In this document: positions 32,816 to 42,039 of the stretch, piece by piece
Numbering within the stretch: position 1 is the stretch's first letter
Layout of the letters: each line of letters starts with the position of its first letter
Origin: Hellea sp039977295
GTDB taxonomy: Bacteria > Pseudomonadota > Alphaproteobacteria > Caulobacterales > Maricaulaceae
Assembly: GCA_039977295.1 (NCBI GenBank)
Contig: JBDWDN010000003.1
Location: 682,001-746,000 of the forward strand
DNA: 64,000 nt
Direction of reading: 5' to 3'
Made by a program: the position numbers and the translations under genes
Notes under the pieces: model-generated
Seen by the model: only the letters and a program-made list of their open reading frames with translations
Told to the model about the DNA's origin: nothing
The model's database searches: none

Positions 32816-35527
32816 ATGACATATCTCCGCAATTTCCTATTAGCCGGGGCGCTAAGTTTTAGCCTCGCCGCTTGCCAAAATTCAAAAACGGCATCGGAGG
32901 TGGAAACATCAGAGGTGAAAACAGGCGATGTTTTCCGCGTTGACGAAGTCCCGCATGCTCAGCTTCCAGGTAATGTTGTGCCGCAAAGCTACCGCATTGA
33001 TATGAAAATGAACCCTGATGATGAAGGTTTTAGCGGCGTTGTTGAAATCGATGTTGAGATATTAAAGCCAACCGATAAAATCTGGCTGCATGGTAAAAAT
33101 ATGACTGTCACCTCTGCTACGGCGATGATTGGCGGTGAGCTACTCCCTCTCGTCTTTACAGAGCTTTCAGCGGCCGAGGCGCCTTCAGGCGTTGCAAATC
33201 TGACATCTGAAACAGTTTTGCCTGCAGGTATGACAACGCTGACTCTGGCTTATGAGACGCCTTATAATCAATCGCTAAATTCGGCCTATCAGGTCAAACG
33301 CGGCGGTGAAGGCTATATCGTCACGCAGTTCGAACCTCTCGGCGCGCGCGAAGCTTTTCCAAGCTTTGATGAGCCAAAATATAAAGTGCCTTTTACGCTC
33401 TCTATCACTGCGCCCAAAGATGATGTGGTTTATGCGAATACGCCCGAGACATCTGTCGTGGAAACGCCGGATGGATGGGTCAAGCATAGCTTTGCCAAGA
33501 CACGTCCATTGCCGACTTATCTTGTTGCCTTTGGCGCTGGGCCATACGACATCAATGACTTTGGTGAAATTCCGCCCAACTCTGTGCGTAAAACGCCTCT
33601 GAAATTGCGCGGCTTTACGGCGCAAGGGCAAAGCGATGAAATCACTTATGGCCTGAAAGGCACCGAGCCAATCCTAACGGCGCTCGAAGAATATTTCGGC
33701 ACGCCCTATCCTTATGAGAAGCTCGACTTAATTGCGGCCCCTGAATATGCCTTTGGCGCGATGGAAAACCCGGGCGCGATTGTATATCGCGAATATTTAA
33801 TGCTGCTCAATGAGGAGTCTCCCCTACGCCAGAAACGCGCTTATAATGGTGTCCATTCGCATGAGCTGGCCCATCAGTGGTTTGGTAATCTTGTCACGCC
33901 TGTCTGGTGGGAAGACATCTGGCTCAATGAAGCTTTCGCGACATGGATGGGTAATAAAGGCACGTCGCTTGCCTATCCCGAAGGCAATTACGACCGCAAT
34001 ACGCTCAACTCAGCTTTGGGCGCGATGAATATTGATACGCTATCAACCACGCGAAAAGTGCGCGAACCGCTCGCGAGGTCCGAAAATGTGATGGATCAAT
34101 TTGACGGTATTACTTACCGCAAAGGCGGCGGTGTGCTGTCGATGTTTGAAAGCTATGTCGGGGAAGAAAACTTCCGAAAAGGCGTGCGCTTGCATATGAA
34201 ACGCTACGCCGATGACGTGGCGACAGGTGATGACTTCTTCCAATCTATTGCGGACGGTTCAGGAAGCCCTGATGTTGTCGACGCGATGAAAAGCTTTGTC
34301 GATCAACCTGGCTTGCCACTTGTCAGAATTGACGCCATTGGGAGCGAGCTAAATATCTCCCAATCGCGATATGCGCCTTTAGGCTCTACAACAGAGCAAG
34401 GTCAAAGCTGGCAAATACCTGTTGTTATTAAAATGGGATATGGCACTGAGACTCGCGTCCAGAAATATCTCTTAAAGGATTTAAATACAAAAATTGCAGA
34501 CGCCTTTAGAGACGGTGATGCGGACTGGATTATGCCTAATGCAAATGGCTCTGGCTATTATCGCTTCACGATGGACAGCGCCGCATGGGCCAATTTAATT
34601 GCCAATCTTGACAAGCTCAATACGCGCGAAGCCCTTACGGCGCAGGATAGCCTTGTTTCTGCCTTCCGCGCTGGCGAAGTTGAAAGCGCGGTCTTCCTAA
34701 AGGGGATGGAAGCTTTCGCTAAACATCCCGAATATGATGTTGCGCGCGGCGCTGGCGCTCTGATCGGCTTTATGGATAGTGAATTGGACGCCAAAGATGA
34801 TGTGGCCCGCTTGGTGCGTGACATGTTCCAAAACCGCTATGCTGATAATGTCGGTAAAGACACGGTTGAAGGCAAGCTTCTCGTGCCAACTCTGGCGTCC
34901 CGTCTTGTTTATGTCGGGCAAGACAAAGCTTTGAAATCTGAAATGGCCACTAAAGGCGCGGCTTATTTGGGCTTAAATGGTAAAGCGAATAAAAAGGCCG
35001 TCGCCGCAAATATGGTTGGTTTGGCGCTCTCGCAAGCGATGGAGACATCAGGCGAGGCGGCTTACGGTCCGCTCTTGAAACTCGCGACTGAAGGCTCGGC
35101 TTTTGAAAAAGGCGCGGCGCTGGGCGCTTTGTCTTCGACGAAAGATAAAACCATTGCCGCCAAACTTCGTATCTTGTCGCTGACTGAAAATAGCCCGTTA
35201 ACAGGCCGTCAGGCCAATTCACTCGTCAGTGCTTTACTAGGTTCAGACCAGCATGGTGACGACACTTGGGCGTGGCTCAAGAAGAACTTTGCGATCTTTG
35301 TTGACCGTAAAGTTCCCGATGTTCGCCTTGGTAGAATGCCAGGTTTTGGCGGGCGTTTCTGCTCTCTTGAAGGCCGCGATGAGGTCAAAGCCTTCTTTGA
35401 AAGCCAGGCGGCGATCATCCCCGGCTATGAACGCAGTCTTGCCCAAACAGTGGAGCGCATAGAGCTTTGCGCGGCATTGAAAGAGGCGAAAACAGAGGAA
35501 TTATCCGCAGCTTTAAAAGCGCGCTAA
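32816..35527 (+). CDS. M1 family aminopeptidase, lipoprotein
   Basis: A 903-residue zinc aminopeptidase. A lipoprotein signal ends in lipobox LAAC (near 20). The beta-saddle domain is followed by the GAMEN exopeptidase motif at 314-318 and the zinc site H349-E-L-A-H353 with Glu372 as third ligand. The C-terminal half is the ERAP1-type helical domain (FEKGAALGALSSTKDK near 770). It would release N-terminal residues from peptides in the periplasm or at the outer membrane. Length is normal for the secreted PepN-like group. It is transcribed alone; a GGGACAGC stretch precedes the ATG. Confidence 0.93.
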   Translation: MTYLRNFLLAGALSFSLAACQNSKTASEVETSEVKTGDVFRVDEVPHAQLPGNVVPQSYRIDMKMNPDDEGFSGVVEIDVEILKPTDKIWLHGKNMTVTSATAMIGGELLPLVFTELSAAEAPSGVANLTSETVLPAGMTTLTLAYETPYNQSLNSAYQVKRGGEGYIVTQFEPLGAREAFPSFDEPKYKVPFTLSITAPKDDVVYANTPETSVVETPDGWVKHSFAKTRPLPTYLVAFGAGPYDINDFGEIPPNSVRKTPLKLRGFTAQGQSDEITYGLKGTEPILTALEEYFGTPYPYEKLDLIAAPEYAFGAMENPGAIVYREYLMLLNEESPLRQKRAYNGVHSHELAHQWFGNLVTPVWWEDIWLNEAFATWMGNKGTSLAYPEGNYDRNTLNSALGAMNIDTLSTTRKVREPLARSENVMDQFDGITYRKGGGVLSMFESYVGEENFRKGVRLHMKRYADDVATGDDFFQSIADGSGSPDVVDAMKSFVDQPGLPLVRIDAIGSELNISQSRYAPLGSTTEQGQSWQIPVVIKMGYGTETRVQKYLLKDLNTKIADAFRDGDADWIMPNANGSGYYRFTMDSAAWANLIANLDKLNTREALTAQDSLVSAFRAGEVESAVFLKGMEAFAKHPEYDVARGAGALIGFMDSELDAKDDVARLVRDMFQNRYADNVGKDTVEGKLLVPTLASRLVYVGQDKALKSEMATKGAAYLGLNGKANKKAVAANMVGLALSQAMETSGEAAYGPLLKLATEGSAFEKGAALGALSSTKDKTIAAKLRILSLTENSPLTGRQANSLVSALLGSDQHGDDTWAWLKKNFAIFVDRKVPDVRLGRMPGFGGRFCSLEGRDEVKAFFESQAAIIPGYERSLAQTVERIELCAALKEAKTEELSAALKAR

Positions 35528-35561
35528 TTCGTTGAGCGGCAGATATTTTCGGGACTGAGTT

Positions 35562-36884
35562 ATGGAAACAATGATGCCGCTCCTTATCACAGCCGCCGGT
35601 TTGGCTGTGCTCCTCTTTCTGGTGCTCCGAGTAAAGCTTCCGGCATTTCTGGCCTTAATTGCTATGAGCCTTATGATAGGCATAGCGGTTGGAATGGCCC
35701 CGATGGATGTCATAAAATCCATGCAACAAGGCATGGGCGGCACTTTAGGCTTTGTCGCTATTGTCGTTGGTTTAGGCGCTATGTTTGGAGCTTTGTTAGA
35801 AGCGGCAGGCGGTGTAAGTGCTGTATCCGAATCCCTCTTGAAACGGTTTGGAGATAGGCGCGCGCCATGGGCCTTGGGGCTGGTTGGGTTTTTGATCGCT
35901 ATTCCCGTCTTCTTTGATGTTGCTTTCATTATATTGGTACCCGTAATTCATAAGCTCTCGCAAAAGTCTGGAAAGGCTTTGCTAGTTTATGCGTTGCCTT
36001 TGTTGGCAGGGCTCGCCGTGACACACGCTTTTATCCCGCCGACGCCAGGACCAATCGCCGTGGCAGACTTGTTGGGTGCAGATTTGGGCTGGGTGATTAT
36101 GTTAGGCGCAGCGGCAGGGTTGCCTGCAATGATACTTGCGGGGCCTGTGCTTGCGCAGTTCTATAAAAACACGGCAGTGTCGTCTGAGGCTTCGGCGCCT
36201 ATTGAGACTAAAAAGCCAATTAATTTTTGGCATGCGATCTTCGCTATTTTACTTCCGCTAATTCTCATTATTGGGAGCACTGTTGCTGGGCAGGTACTTG
36301 ACGGCGGCCCAGTAAAATCAACTCTGCAGGTTTTGGGCCATCCCTTCACGGCGCTTATCATCGCTGTGGCTTATGCCTATATTGCTTTTGGGATTACGCG
36401 GTCCATTCCGCTCGAGAAGCTTCAAGAGATTATGAACCGGGCTCTATTGCCGGCGGGGGTTGTTATTCTCATTACCGGGGCAGGCGGGGTGTTGAAACAG
36501 GTCTTGATTGACTCTGGTGTTGGCGCACAATTGGCGGACCTCATGACAGCGAATGCAATCCCATTATTACTCTTTGCTTTTTTGGTCTCCGCTATTGTAC
36601 GCGTTGTGCAAGGGTCCGCGACTGTGGCTATGCTCACAGGAGCAGGCTTTACTGCGCCCCTATTAGTTGGTGCTGATCTGTCTGCGCCGGATAAAGCGAT
36701 ATTAGTGATTGCGATTGCGTCAGGTGCCAGCTTGCTCTCCCATGTCAATGATAGCGGTTTCTGGCTTGTGAACCGTTATTTGGGGCAAACAGAAGCTGAG
36801 ACCTTAAGGTCTTGGACTGTAGCGTCTACCGTTGTTGGTCTTACGGGATTTGTAATGGCCTGTTTATTAAGCCTCATCTTCTAA
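35562..36884 (+). CDS. GntP family gluconate/organic acid permease
   Basis: A 440-residue membrane protein with 12-14 helices of the GntP (GntT, GntU, IdnT) family of proton symporters. Recognisable segments are FFDVAFIILVP near 135 and AFIPPTPGPIAVAD near 165, and VNDSGFWLVNRYLG near 400. The next gene, on the other strand, is gluconokinase, so the likely substrate is D-gluconate. The last 18 bases overlap the end of the kinase gene. Confidence 0.92.
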   Translation: METMMPLLITAAGLAVLLFLVLRVKLPAFLALIAMSLMIGIAVGMAPMDVIKSMQQGMGGTLGFVAIVVGLGAMFGALLEAAGGVSAVSESLLKRFGDRRAPWALGLVGFLIAIPVFFDVAFIILVPVIHKLSQKSGKALLVYALPLLAGLAVTHAFIPPTPGPIAVADLLGADLGWVIMLGAAAGLPAMILAGPVLAQFYKNTAVSSEASAPIETKKPINFWHAIFAILLPLILIIGSTVAGQVLDGGPVKSTLQVLGHPFTALIIAVAYAYIAFGITRSIPLEKLQEIMNRALLPAGVVILITGAGGVLKQVLIDSGVGAQLADLMTANAIPLLLFAFLVSAIVRVVQGSATVAMLTGAGFTAPLLVGADLSAPDKAILVIAIASGASLLSHVNDSGFWLVNRYLGQTEAETLRSWTVASTVVGLTGFVMACLLSLIF

Positions 36885-37382
36885 GTGGATGATTTCAATT
36901 AACTGACTGACAAGAGCGTCTATGGGTTGAGAAATATCTAATGTCGCCGCGCTGCGCGGAATGTCTAATGCGGCGAATTGAGACGAAAGTAATTCGGGTT
37001 TGAAAAAATGTCCCTTGCGATCTAAGAGCCGCTTTTCGAGCACCGCGTGATCTCCCTGCAGATGAATAAAATGGCACTTATGCGCAAGACCCTTACGCAA
37101 GCGCTCCCGCACAGTTTCGGACAGCGCGGAGCACGCTAAAATAATCGAACTTTGGGGGTGTTGCGACTGCGGACCTGCAATATTACAGGCTTTAATCATC
37201 GCATCGACCCAAGGCCCGCGGTCTCTATCCGATAAAGCAATGCCGTTGCTCATTTTTGCAATATTAGTATCGGGGTGAAAGTCATCACCTTCTAGAAATA
37301 GAATTTTCAGTCGCTCAGCGGTCTGGCGCCCAACCGTGCTCTTCCCGCATCCTGAAACGCCCATTAATATGTAAACCGTCAT
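36867..37382 (-). CDS. gntK: Gluconokinase
   Basis: A 171-residue P-loop kinase with Walker A GVSGCGKST at 8-16 and the EGDDFHP substrate motif near 36. It phosphorylates gluconate to 6-phosphogluconate for the Entner-Doudoroff or pentose phosphate route. Size and motifs fit the GntK family. It converges with the GntP permease with an 18-base overlap of the two coding ends. The arrangement is unusual because transporter and kinase are usually co-transcribed. Confidence 0.93.
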   Translation of the reverse strand: MTVYILMGVSGCGKSTVGRQTAERLKILFLEGDDFHPDTNIAKMSNGIALSDRDRGPWVDAMIKACNIAGPQSQHPQSSIILACSALSETVRERLRKGLAHKCHFIHLQGDHAVLEKRLLDRKGHFFKPELLSSQFAALDIPRSAATLDISQPIDALVSQLIEIIHLEDEA

Positions 37383-37427
37383 CTATACCTCATGAGGTCC
37401 GCTGCCATTCTTGGCCTGCTTGTGCCG

Positions 37428-38120
37428 TTACTTGCCCGTAATCTCGAAAGCGTAACCCGCAGATCTAACCGTTCGAATAGGGTCTATATTTCCGTTCTTT
37501 TTTAGAGCTTTTCGGAGGCGGCCAATATGGACGTCTACGGTTCTGGCTTCTACATAGACGTCGCGGCCCCAGACGGCGTCTAGCAGTTGCTCACGCGAAA
37601 AGACACGGCCCGGATGATGCATGAAATGATCCAGCAGGCGAAACTCTGTCGGGCCGAGGTGGATTTGTGTCTCGCCGCATTTTACACGAAAGGCTTTGGT
37701 ATCAATTTCAATCGGGCCTTGACGGAGAACCTCCTCTAGCAAGTTTGGTTGCGTGCGGCGCAGAAGCGCGCGAGTGCGGGCAAAAAGCTCGGGAATAGAG
37801 AAGGGTTTGACCATGTAATCATCCGCGCCGTAATCAAGCCCGGTGACGCGGTCAGTTTCGTCGCCGCGGGCGGTCAACATGATAATAGGTATATTGCGGG
37901 TCTCCTCACGGCGGCGAAGACGGCGGCAAGCTTCTACGCCAGAGAGTTTTGGCAGCATCCAGTCCATGAGAATAATATCAGGCTTGCGCTCTGAGGCCAT
38001 TAATAAAGCTTCCTCGCCGTCCATGGCGAGACCAACCTCATAACCCTCTTTTTCGAAATTATATTCGAGCAAAGTTGCCAGAGCGTCTTCGTCTTCAACA
38101 ATTAAAACATAAGGTCTCAT
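37428..38120 (-). CDS. phoB: Phosphate response regulator PhoB
   Basis: A 230-residue OmpR-family regulator: receiver domain with Asp53 in LMDWMLP, Lys near 105 (YMVKPFS), and a C-terminal winged helix with RVFSREQLLDAVWGRD and RTVDVHIGRLRKAL. Length and the MRPYVLIVEDE opening fit PhoB. It binds Pho boxes (direct TGTCA-type repeats) when phosphate is low. It follows phoU by 17 bases, in one transcript that starts downstream of phoR. Pho-box-like repeats precede that transcript, so it is probably autoregulated. Confidence 0.95.
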   Translation of the reverse strand: MRPYVLIVEDEDALATLLEYNFEKEGYEVGLAMDGEEALLMASERKPDIILMDWMLPKLSGVEACRRLRRREETRNIPIIMLTARGDETDRVTGLDYGADDYMVKPFSIPELFARTRALLRRTQPNLLEEVLRQGPIEIDTKAFRVKCGETQIHLGPTEFRLLDHFMHHPGRVFSREQLLDAVWGRDVYVEARTVDVHIGRLRKALKKNGNIDPIRTVRSAGYAFEITGK

Positions 38121-38137
38121 GCGGATAATTCTTAGCC

Positions 38138-38836
38138 CTAAAGAGAGCGCGCGCCGTCTAATGAAGGATCATTCACAAGCTGCTTGCCGTAAACGGTAAA
38201 GTAAACAGATTCGCATATATTTGTTGCGTGATCGCCTATGCGTTCCAGGTTTTTTGCGACGAAGAGGAAGCTGGCACAGGCTGTAATCGTGCGGGGATCG
38301 CCCATCATATAGGTTAGAAGCTCTCGAAAAATGGCATTATACATTTCGTCGACATCTTCATCGGCCAGCCACACTTGTAGCGCTTTATCGGCGTCTTCGC
38401 GCAAAAGCGCATCTAGGGCGCCCGAAACTTGCCTTTTGACGAGTTTCCCAATGCGGCCAACACCCTTGGCGAGTTCGATTTTGTCTTCTTCATTAATTGA
38501 GATAGCGCGGCGGGCAATGCCCTCGGCTAAATCGCCCACGCGTTCCAGGTCAACAGCGCAGCGAATAGCGCCAATTGTTCGGCGTAAATCCGACGCCATT
38601 GGATGACGCAAAGCCATTAAGCGCAAAGCGTCTTCATCAATTTGCTCTTGAAGGGCATTAGCGCGCTTATCCATGGCGATGACTTGGCGCGCTAAATCAG
38701 AATCGCGTTTCTTGATACAGCGCACGGAATCTGATGTCATGGTTTCAACTAATCCGCCTAATTCCGCGAGCGCCGCGGAGAGCTGATTTAAGTCATCGTC
38801 ATATCCTGAGACAATATGATTTGCCAATTTTTGCAT
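38138..38836 (-). CDS. phoU: Phosphate signalling protein PhoU
   Basis: A 232-residue all-helical protein with two PhoU repeats, each a three-helix bundle with E/D-x-x-x-D metal-binding patterns (IDEDALRLMALRHPMASDLR near 65-85 and AKNLERIGDHATNICE near 195-210). PhoU links the Pst transporter to PhoR and switches the Pho response off when phosphate is high. It usually sits after pstB; here it is 24 kb away from pstCAB and lies between phoR and phoB. Confidence 0.95.
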   Translation of the reverse strand: MQKLANHIVSGYDDDLNQLSAALAELGGLVETMTSDSVRCIKKRDSDLARQVIAMDKRANALQEQIDEDALRLMALRHPMASDLRRTIGAIRCAVDLERVGDLAEGIARRAISINEEDKIELAKGVGRIGKLVKRQVSGALDALLREDADKALQVWLADEDVDEMYNAIFRELLTYMMGDPRTITACASFLFVAKNLERIGDHATNICESVYFTVYGKQLVNDPSLDGARSL

Positions 38837-38917
38837 TCCTTATGTTTCCTTAGCCGCTCAGAACCACAGATAGATTCAGTTTAACATTGCGGTTAAGCCT
38901 AACATATTCACGCCAAT

Positions 38918-38946
38918 TGTGACACCTCTATTACACTATTGTGACA
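38918..38946 (-). promoter_or_regulatory. Three tandem Pho-box half sites upstream of phoU
   Basis: Read on the minus strand, TGTCACA, TGTAATA and TGTCACA occur at 38940-38946, 38929-38935 and 38918-38924, each separated by four bases, i.e. an 11-base period. This is the arrangement of PhoB half sites. The site ends about 82 bases upstream of the phoU start, between phoR and phoU, and supports PhoB control of phoU-phoB. Confidence 0.7.
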
Positions 38947-38966
38947 GTTCTATTATAGTTCCGAGG

Positions 38967-40334
38967 TCATATGGGGCCATCATCAGGCGCAGTCTGGGCA
39001 GCTGGAAGTAAAACGGTGAACTCTGTGCCTTCGCCTGGCGCGCTTTGAATAAGAAGGCCGGCGCGATGACGTCGAGTGATGTGTTTCACAATCGCCAGTC
39101 CTAGCCCTGTGCCTTTTTCCTTTGAACTTAGATCGCCAGCAATGCGGTAGAACCGCTCGCCAATACGGGGCAGATGCTCTCGCGCAAAGCCTGGACCGTA
39201 GTCGCGCAGTTTTAAGGCATAGAATGAGGCATCGGTGCTGGCAGGTAAGACGATGCGGCGGCTAGAGGCTTTTTCTGAAAACGAGCTTCCCGCAAAGGCT
39301 TGGCCCGCTGCCCAATGGGGGAGGCAATCCATCGTAATATCAATGCGTGATCCCGCATCGGAAATTTTTACGGCATTGTCGATCAGGTTTAACGTTAATT
39401 GAACAAGCTCATCTTGATGGCCAAGAACAAGACCTGCCTCCTGAGCCGTGAATGTGATGTTTACGCCGCGTTTATTGGCCAAGGGCTGCACAGCGTCGAG
39501 GGCGGCTCTGACGGCTAAAGTTAGGTTCGCTGTCTCGCTCGGCGCTATATGCTCGATTTGTTCAATCCGGCGCAGAGAGAGTAAGTCATTGATTAAGCGC
39601 TGCATTCGCTCTGCCTGACTTTGCATAATGCCGAGGAATTTTTCTTGCGCCGCAGGATCGTCCTTGGCGTGTCCGCGGAGCGTTTCGATATAGCCTAAGA
39701 CCGACGCAATAGGGGTTTTCAATTCATGGGACGCATTGGCGAGGAAGTCTGCCCGCTGGCTATCCACAAAGATATAATCTGTAATGTCGTAGAAGAAGAT
39801 CAAGGCCATGGGGCGCGGCGGGTCGCGGTCCAAAATAAACGGTGAGGCCGATAGCCTAATGAAGCGTTTCACGGGGTCTTCGAGCGTATAAGTCATGGGA
39901 TCCGTGGCGCCGCCCGTCAAAGTTTTTGCAATGATTGACCTGACGCCGGGCTCGCGCACATATGTTGAGAGAGGGAGGCCAAGCTTGTCTATCTTTAAGA
40001 GAGCTTTCGCTGCTGGGTTGGCATAAATGACGTGCTCATTTTTATCGACCATGGCGACAGCATCCGCAATATTATCAGCCAAATGCGTCTGCGCGGAGAG
40101 CGCTGTCTCATAGGGCTCAAAAGCGGTTTTATCGGCTATGGGCTCGGAGGGCGTGTTACGTAGCAGCCGCCCATATAATATGAGAAACGCCCCAGCGATT
40201 AAGATAATGAGCACGGTTGGCATTAAGGGCGCGCCGGAGAGGATACTAAAAGTTAAGAGGCTAACGGCGCTGACGGTTAAGATGACCGTTAAGTCCTGCG
40301 CAGAAAGCCGGCTTTGAGCGGGCGGTTTTTTCAT
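38967..40334 (-). CDS. phoR: Phosphate-regulon sensor kinase PhoR
   Basis: A 455-residue kinase with two membrane helices (about 15-60), a PAS domain (80-190, MVDKNEHVIYANPAAKALL), a dimerisation domain with the His box FLANASHELKTPIASVLGY near 205-223, and an HATPase domain with NLIDNAVKIS, DYGPGF and GTGLGLAIVKHI. This is the PhoR architecture, and the neighbours phoU and phoB confirm it. It senses the Pst/PhoU state and phosphorylates PhoB. It is separated from phoU by 130 bases that hold a Pho-box-like triplet, so it likely has its own promoter. Confidence 0.95.
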   Translation of the reverse strand: MKKPPAQSRLSAQDLTVILTVSAVSLLTFSILSGAPLMPTVLIILIAGAFLILYGRLLRNTPSEPIADKTAFEPYETALSAQTHLADNIADAVAMVDKNEHVIYANPAAKALLKIDKLGLPLSTYVREPGVRSIIAKTLTGGATDPMTYTLEDPVKRFIRLSASPFILDRDPPRPMALIFFYDITDYIFVDSQRADFLANASHELKTPIASVLGYIETLRGHAKDDPAAQEKFLGIMQSQAERMQRLINDLLSLRRIEQIEHIAPSETANLTLAVRAALDAVQPLANKRGVNITFTAQEAGLVLGHQDELVQLTLNLIDNAVKISDAGSRIDITMDCLPHWAAGQAFAGSSFSEKASSRRIVLPASTDASFYALKLRDYGPGFAREHLPRIGERFYRIAGDLSSKEKGTGLGLAIVKHITRRHRAGLLIQSAPGEGTEFTVLLPAAQTAPDDGPI

Positions 40335-40519
40335 AGCGGGTCAATAAAACTATTCATGATGGAAGTGTCATAAGCCCAATATTGGGGGGGCTGGCAAGTG
40401 AAATCGGGCTTAAGCGTCACTATAACGTTGATTTCTAAATATTAAGCTTTTCGTCATTCTTTAAACGGAATTTGGGCGTTAAATCGTGTAGATATAGAGG
40501 CCGCGTGAAATCTTCATTC

Positions 40520-40536
40520 TTATTGTTTTTCAATAA
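40520..40536. promoter_or_regulatory. Dyad and possible promoter before the efflux operon
   Basis: TTATTG at 40520-40525 and CAATAA at 40531-40536 form a perfect inverted repeat with a TTTTT spacer. A TTGACT -35-like sequence lies just downstream (40544-40549), with a weak ATTTAA 17 bases further. A repressor site for the RND operon is plausible. No adjacent repressor gene is seen. Confidence 0.4.
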
Positions 40537-40592
40537 TAATTGATTGACTTTCGCTAAGGCGCTGTTATTTAAGCCTCAGAGGAGACATTAAA

Positions 40593-42023
40593 ATGCGTTT
40601 AACGATTCTATTGTCGGCAAGCGTGATCGGCCTTTCTGGGTGTGCCAGCCTGAATAGCCTGTCCAAAATTAAGCCGCAACCCACTGCCGTCGTTGCCCAA
40701 GAGGTCACGCCTACTGCGCCCGCTTGGGCTGAAACAGCCCCCGAAGACTTACCTACCACCGATTGGGTGGGTAGTTTTTCTGATGGGACATTAGACCAGC
40801 TTGTGAGCGAAGCCTTAGGCGCCAATACTAATATTCGCGCGGCTGCAGCTCGCGTCGACGCGGCCATGGCGCGCGCTGATATTTCAGCGGCGGACCGCTT
40901 GCCATCTGTCAACGCAAACTCCCGCGCCTCTCGCAATGAAAACGCTGGCCCTGCGCCAAGCTCAACAAGTTTGTCTCTGGGCGTTTCTGCCAGCTGGGAA
41001 GCTGACCTTTGGGGCCGCATAAGAGACGGCATTGAAACAAGTGAATTAGAGGCGGCGGCCACGACGGCTGATTATGCCGGCGCGCGGCTGTCTATTGCCG
41101 GTCAAGTCAGCCAATCTTGGTTTGATTTGATTGAAGCGCGGCTTTTAACGGAACTATCTGAGCGCGATGTAGAAACACAAGAGCGGGCGCTACGCCTGAC
41201 ACAGCGCAGATTTGAGGGCGGCGTGACGGGCTCGTCTGACGTGCGCCTTGCAAGGTCATCTGTGGCGAACGCGCAAGCTTTGCAGGCCAGTCGCCGTCAA
41301 CGCTTATCGTCCGTTACGCGCCGCCTAGAAACATTATTGCGCCGTTACCCGGCCGAAGAAATTCAGGCCGCGGCTGACCTACCAACCTTGCCGCCGCTGT
41401 CAGGCGCAGGAACGCCGGGCTATATTTTGCGCAAGCGTCCAGATCTTTTAGCGGCCGAGCGGCGCCTCCAAGCGCAGGGTTTGCAAATTGATGTGGCCCG
41501 CAAAAACCTACTGCCGCGCTTGACCTTAGATGGTAGCGGCTCGTTAGGGGCTGGCGGCATAAACAAATTATTTGATATCGACGCTCTTGTCGGGTCACTT
41601 GCCGCTGGCTTAACGGCCCCAATTTTCCAAGGCGGCCGCCTAAAGGCTAACATCGTTCAGCAAGAGGCTCTATTACGCCAGCAGCTCGAAAATTATGCAG
41701 GCACGGCCTTAGATGCATATCTTGAAGTTGAGAATGCGTTAGATGGCGAGCAGCGCCTTTTAGAGCGCGAAATTGCCTTGCGGACATCACTTAATGAGGC
41801 TCGCGAAGCCGAAGACCGTCTTGAATTGCGCTATACTGAGGGCCTTGCAACAATCCTGCAATTGCTTGACGCGCAATCGCGCCGCCTCTCAGCTGAAGGG
41901 CAGTTAATTGGCGCTAGAAAAGAACGTTTAGCTAACCGCGTGCGTATGCATGTTGCGTTAGGTGGTGGATTAGAAACAGATGGCGGATTTGCGCCTTATA
42001 GTATAGCGGGCACTGCGCCCTAA
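40593..42023 (+). CDS. Outer-membrane efflux factor (NodT/TolC family)
   Basis: A 476-residue outer-membrane lipoprotein with lipobox LSGC near 17 (MRLTILLSASVIGLSGCAS). Two OEP repeats of long coiled coils follow, with NTNIRAAAARVDAAMARA and LLDAQSRRLSAEGQLIGAR, and the RKRPDLLAAERRLQA motif (near 285), the signature of NodT-type factors. It is the outer-membrane exit duct for the RND pump in this operon. The MFP gene begins 16 bases downstream. Confidence 0.92.
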   Translation: MRLTILLSASVIGLSGCASLNSLSKIKPQPTAVVAQEVTPTAPAWAETAPEDLPTTDWVGSFSDGTLDQLVSEALGANTNIRAAAARVDAAMARADISAADRLPSVNANSRASRNENAGPAPSSTSLSLGVSASWEADLWGRIRDGIETSELEAAATTADYAGARLSIAGQVSQSWFDLIEARLLTELSERDVETQERALRLTQRRFEGGVTGSSDVRLARSSVANAQALQASRRQRLSSVTRRLETLLRRYPAEEIQAAADLPTLPPLSGAGTPGYILRKRPDLLAAERRLQAQGLQIDVARKNLLPRLTLDGSGSLGAGGINKLFDIDALVGSLAAGLTAPIFQGGRLKANIVQQEALLRQQLENYAGTALDAYLEVENALDGEQRLLEREIALRTSLNEAREAEDRLELRYTEGLATILQLLDAQSRRLSAEGQLIGARKERLANRVRMHVALGGGLETDGGFAPYSIAGTAP

Positions 42024-42039
42024 AATGGAAAATTAAGTT

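Noticed and set aside
35562..37382. A horizontally acquired gluconate island.
   Set aside because: The permease and kinase are ordinary members of their families and their sequence looks like the surroundings; only the convergent layout is unusual.
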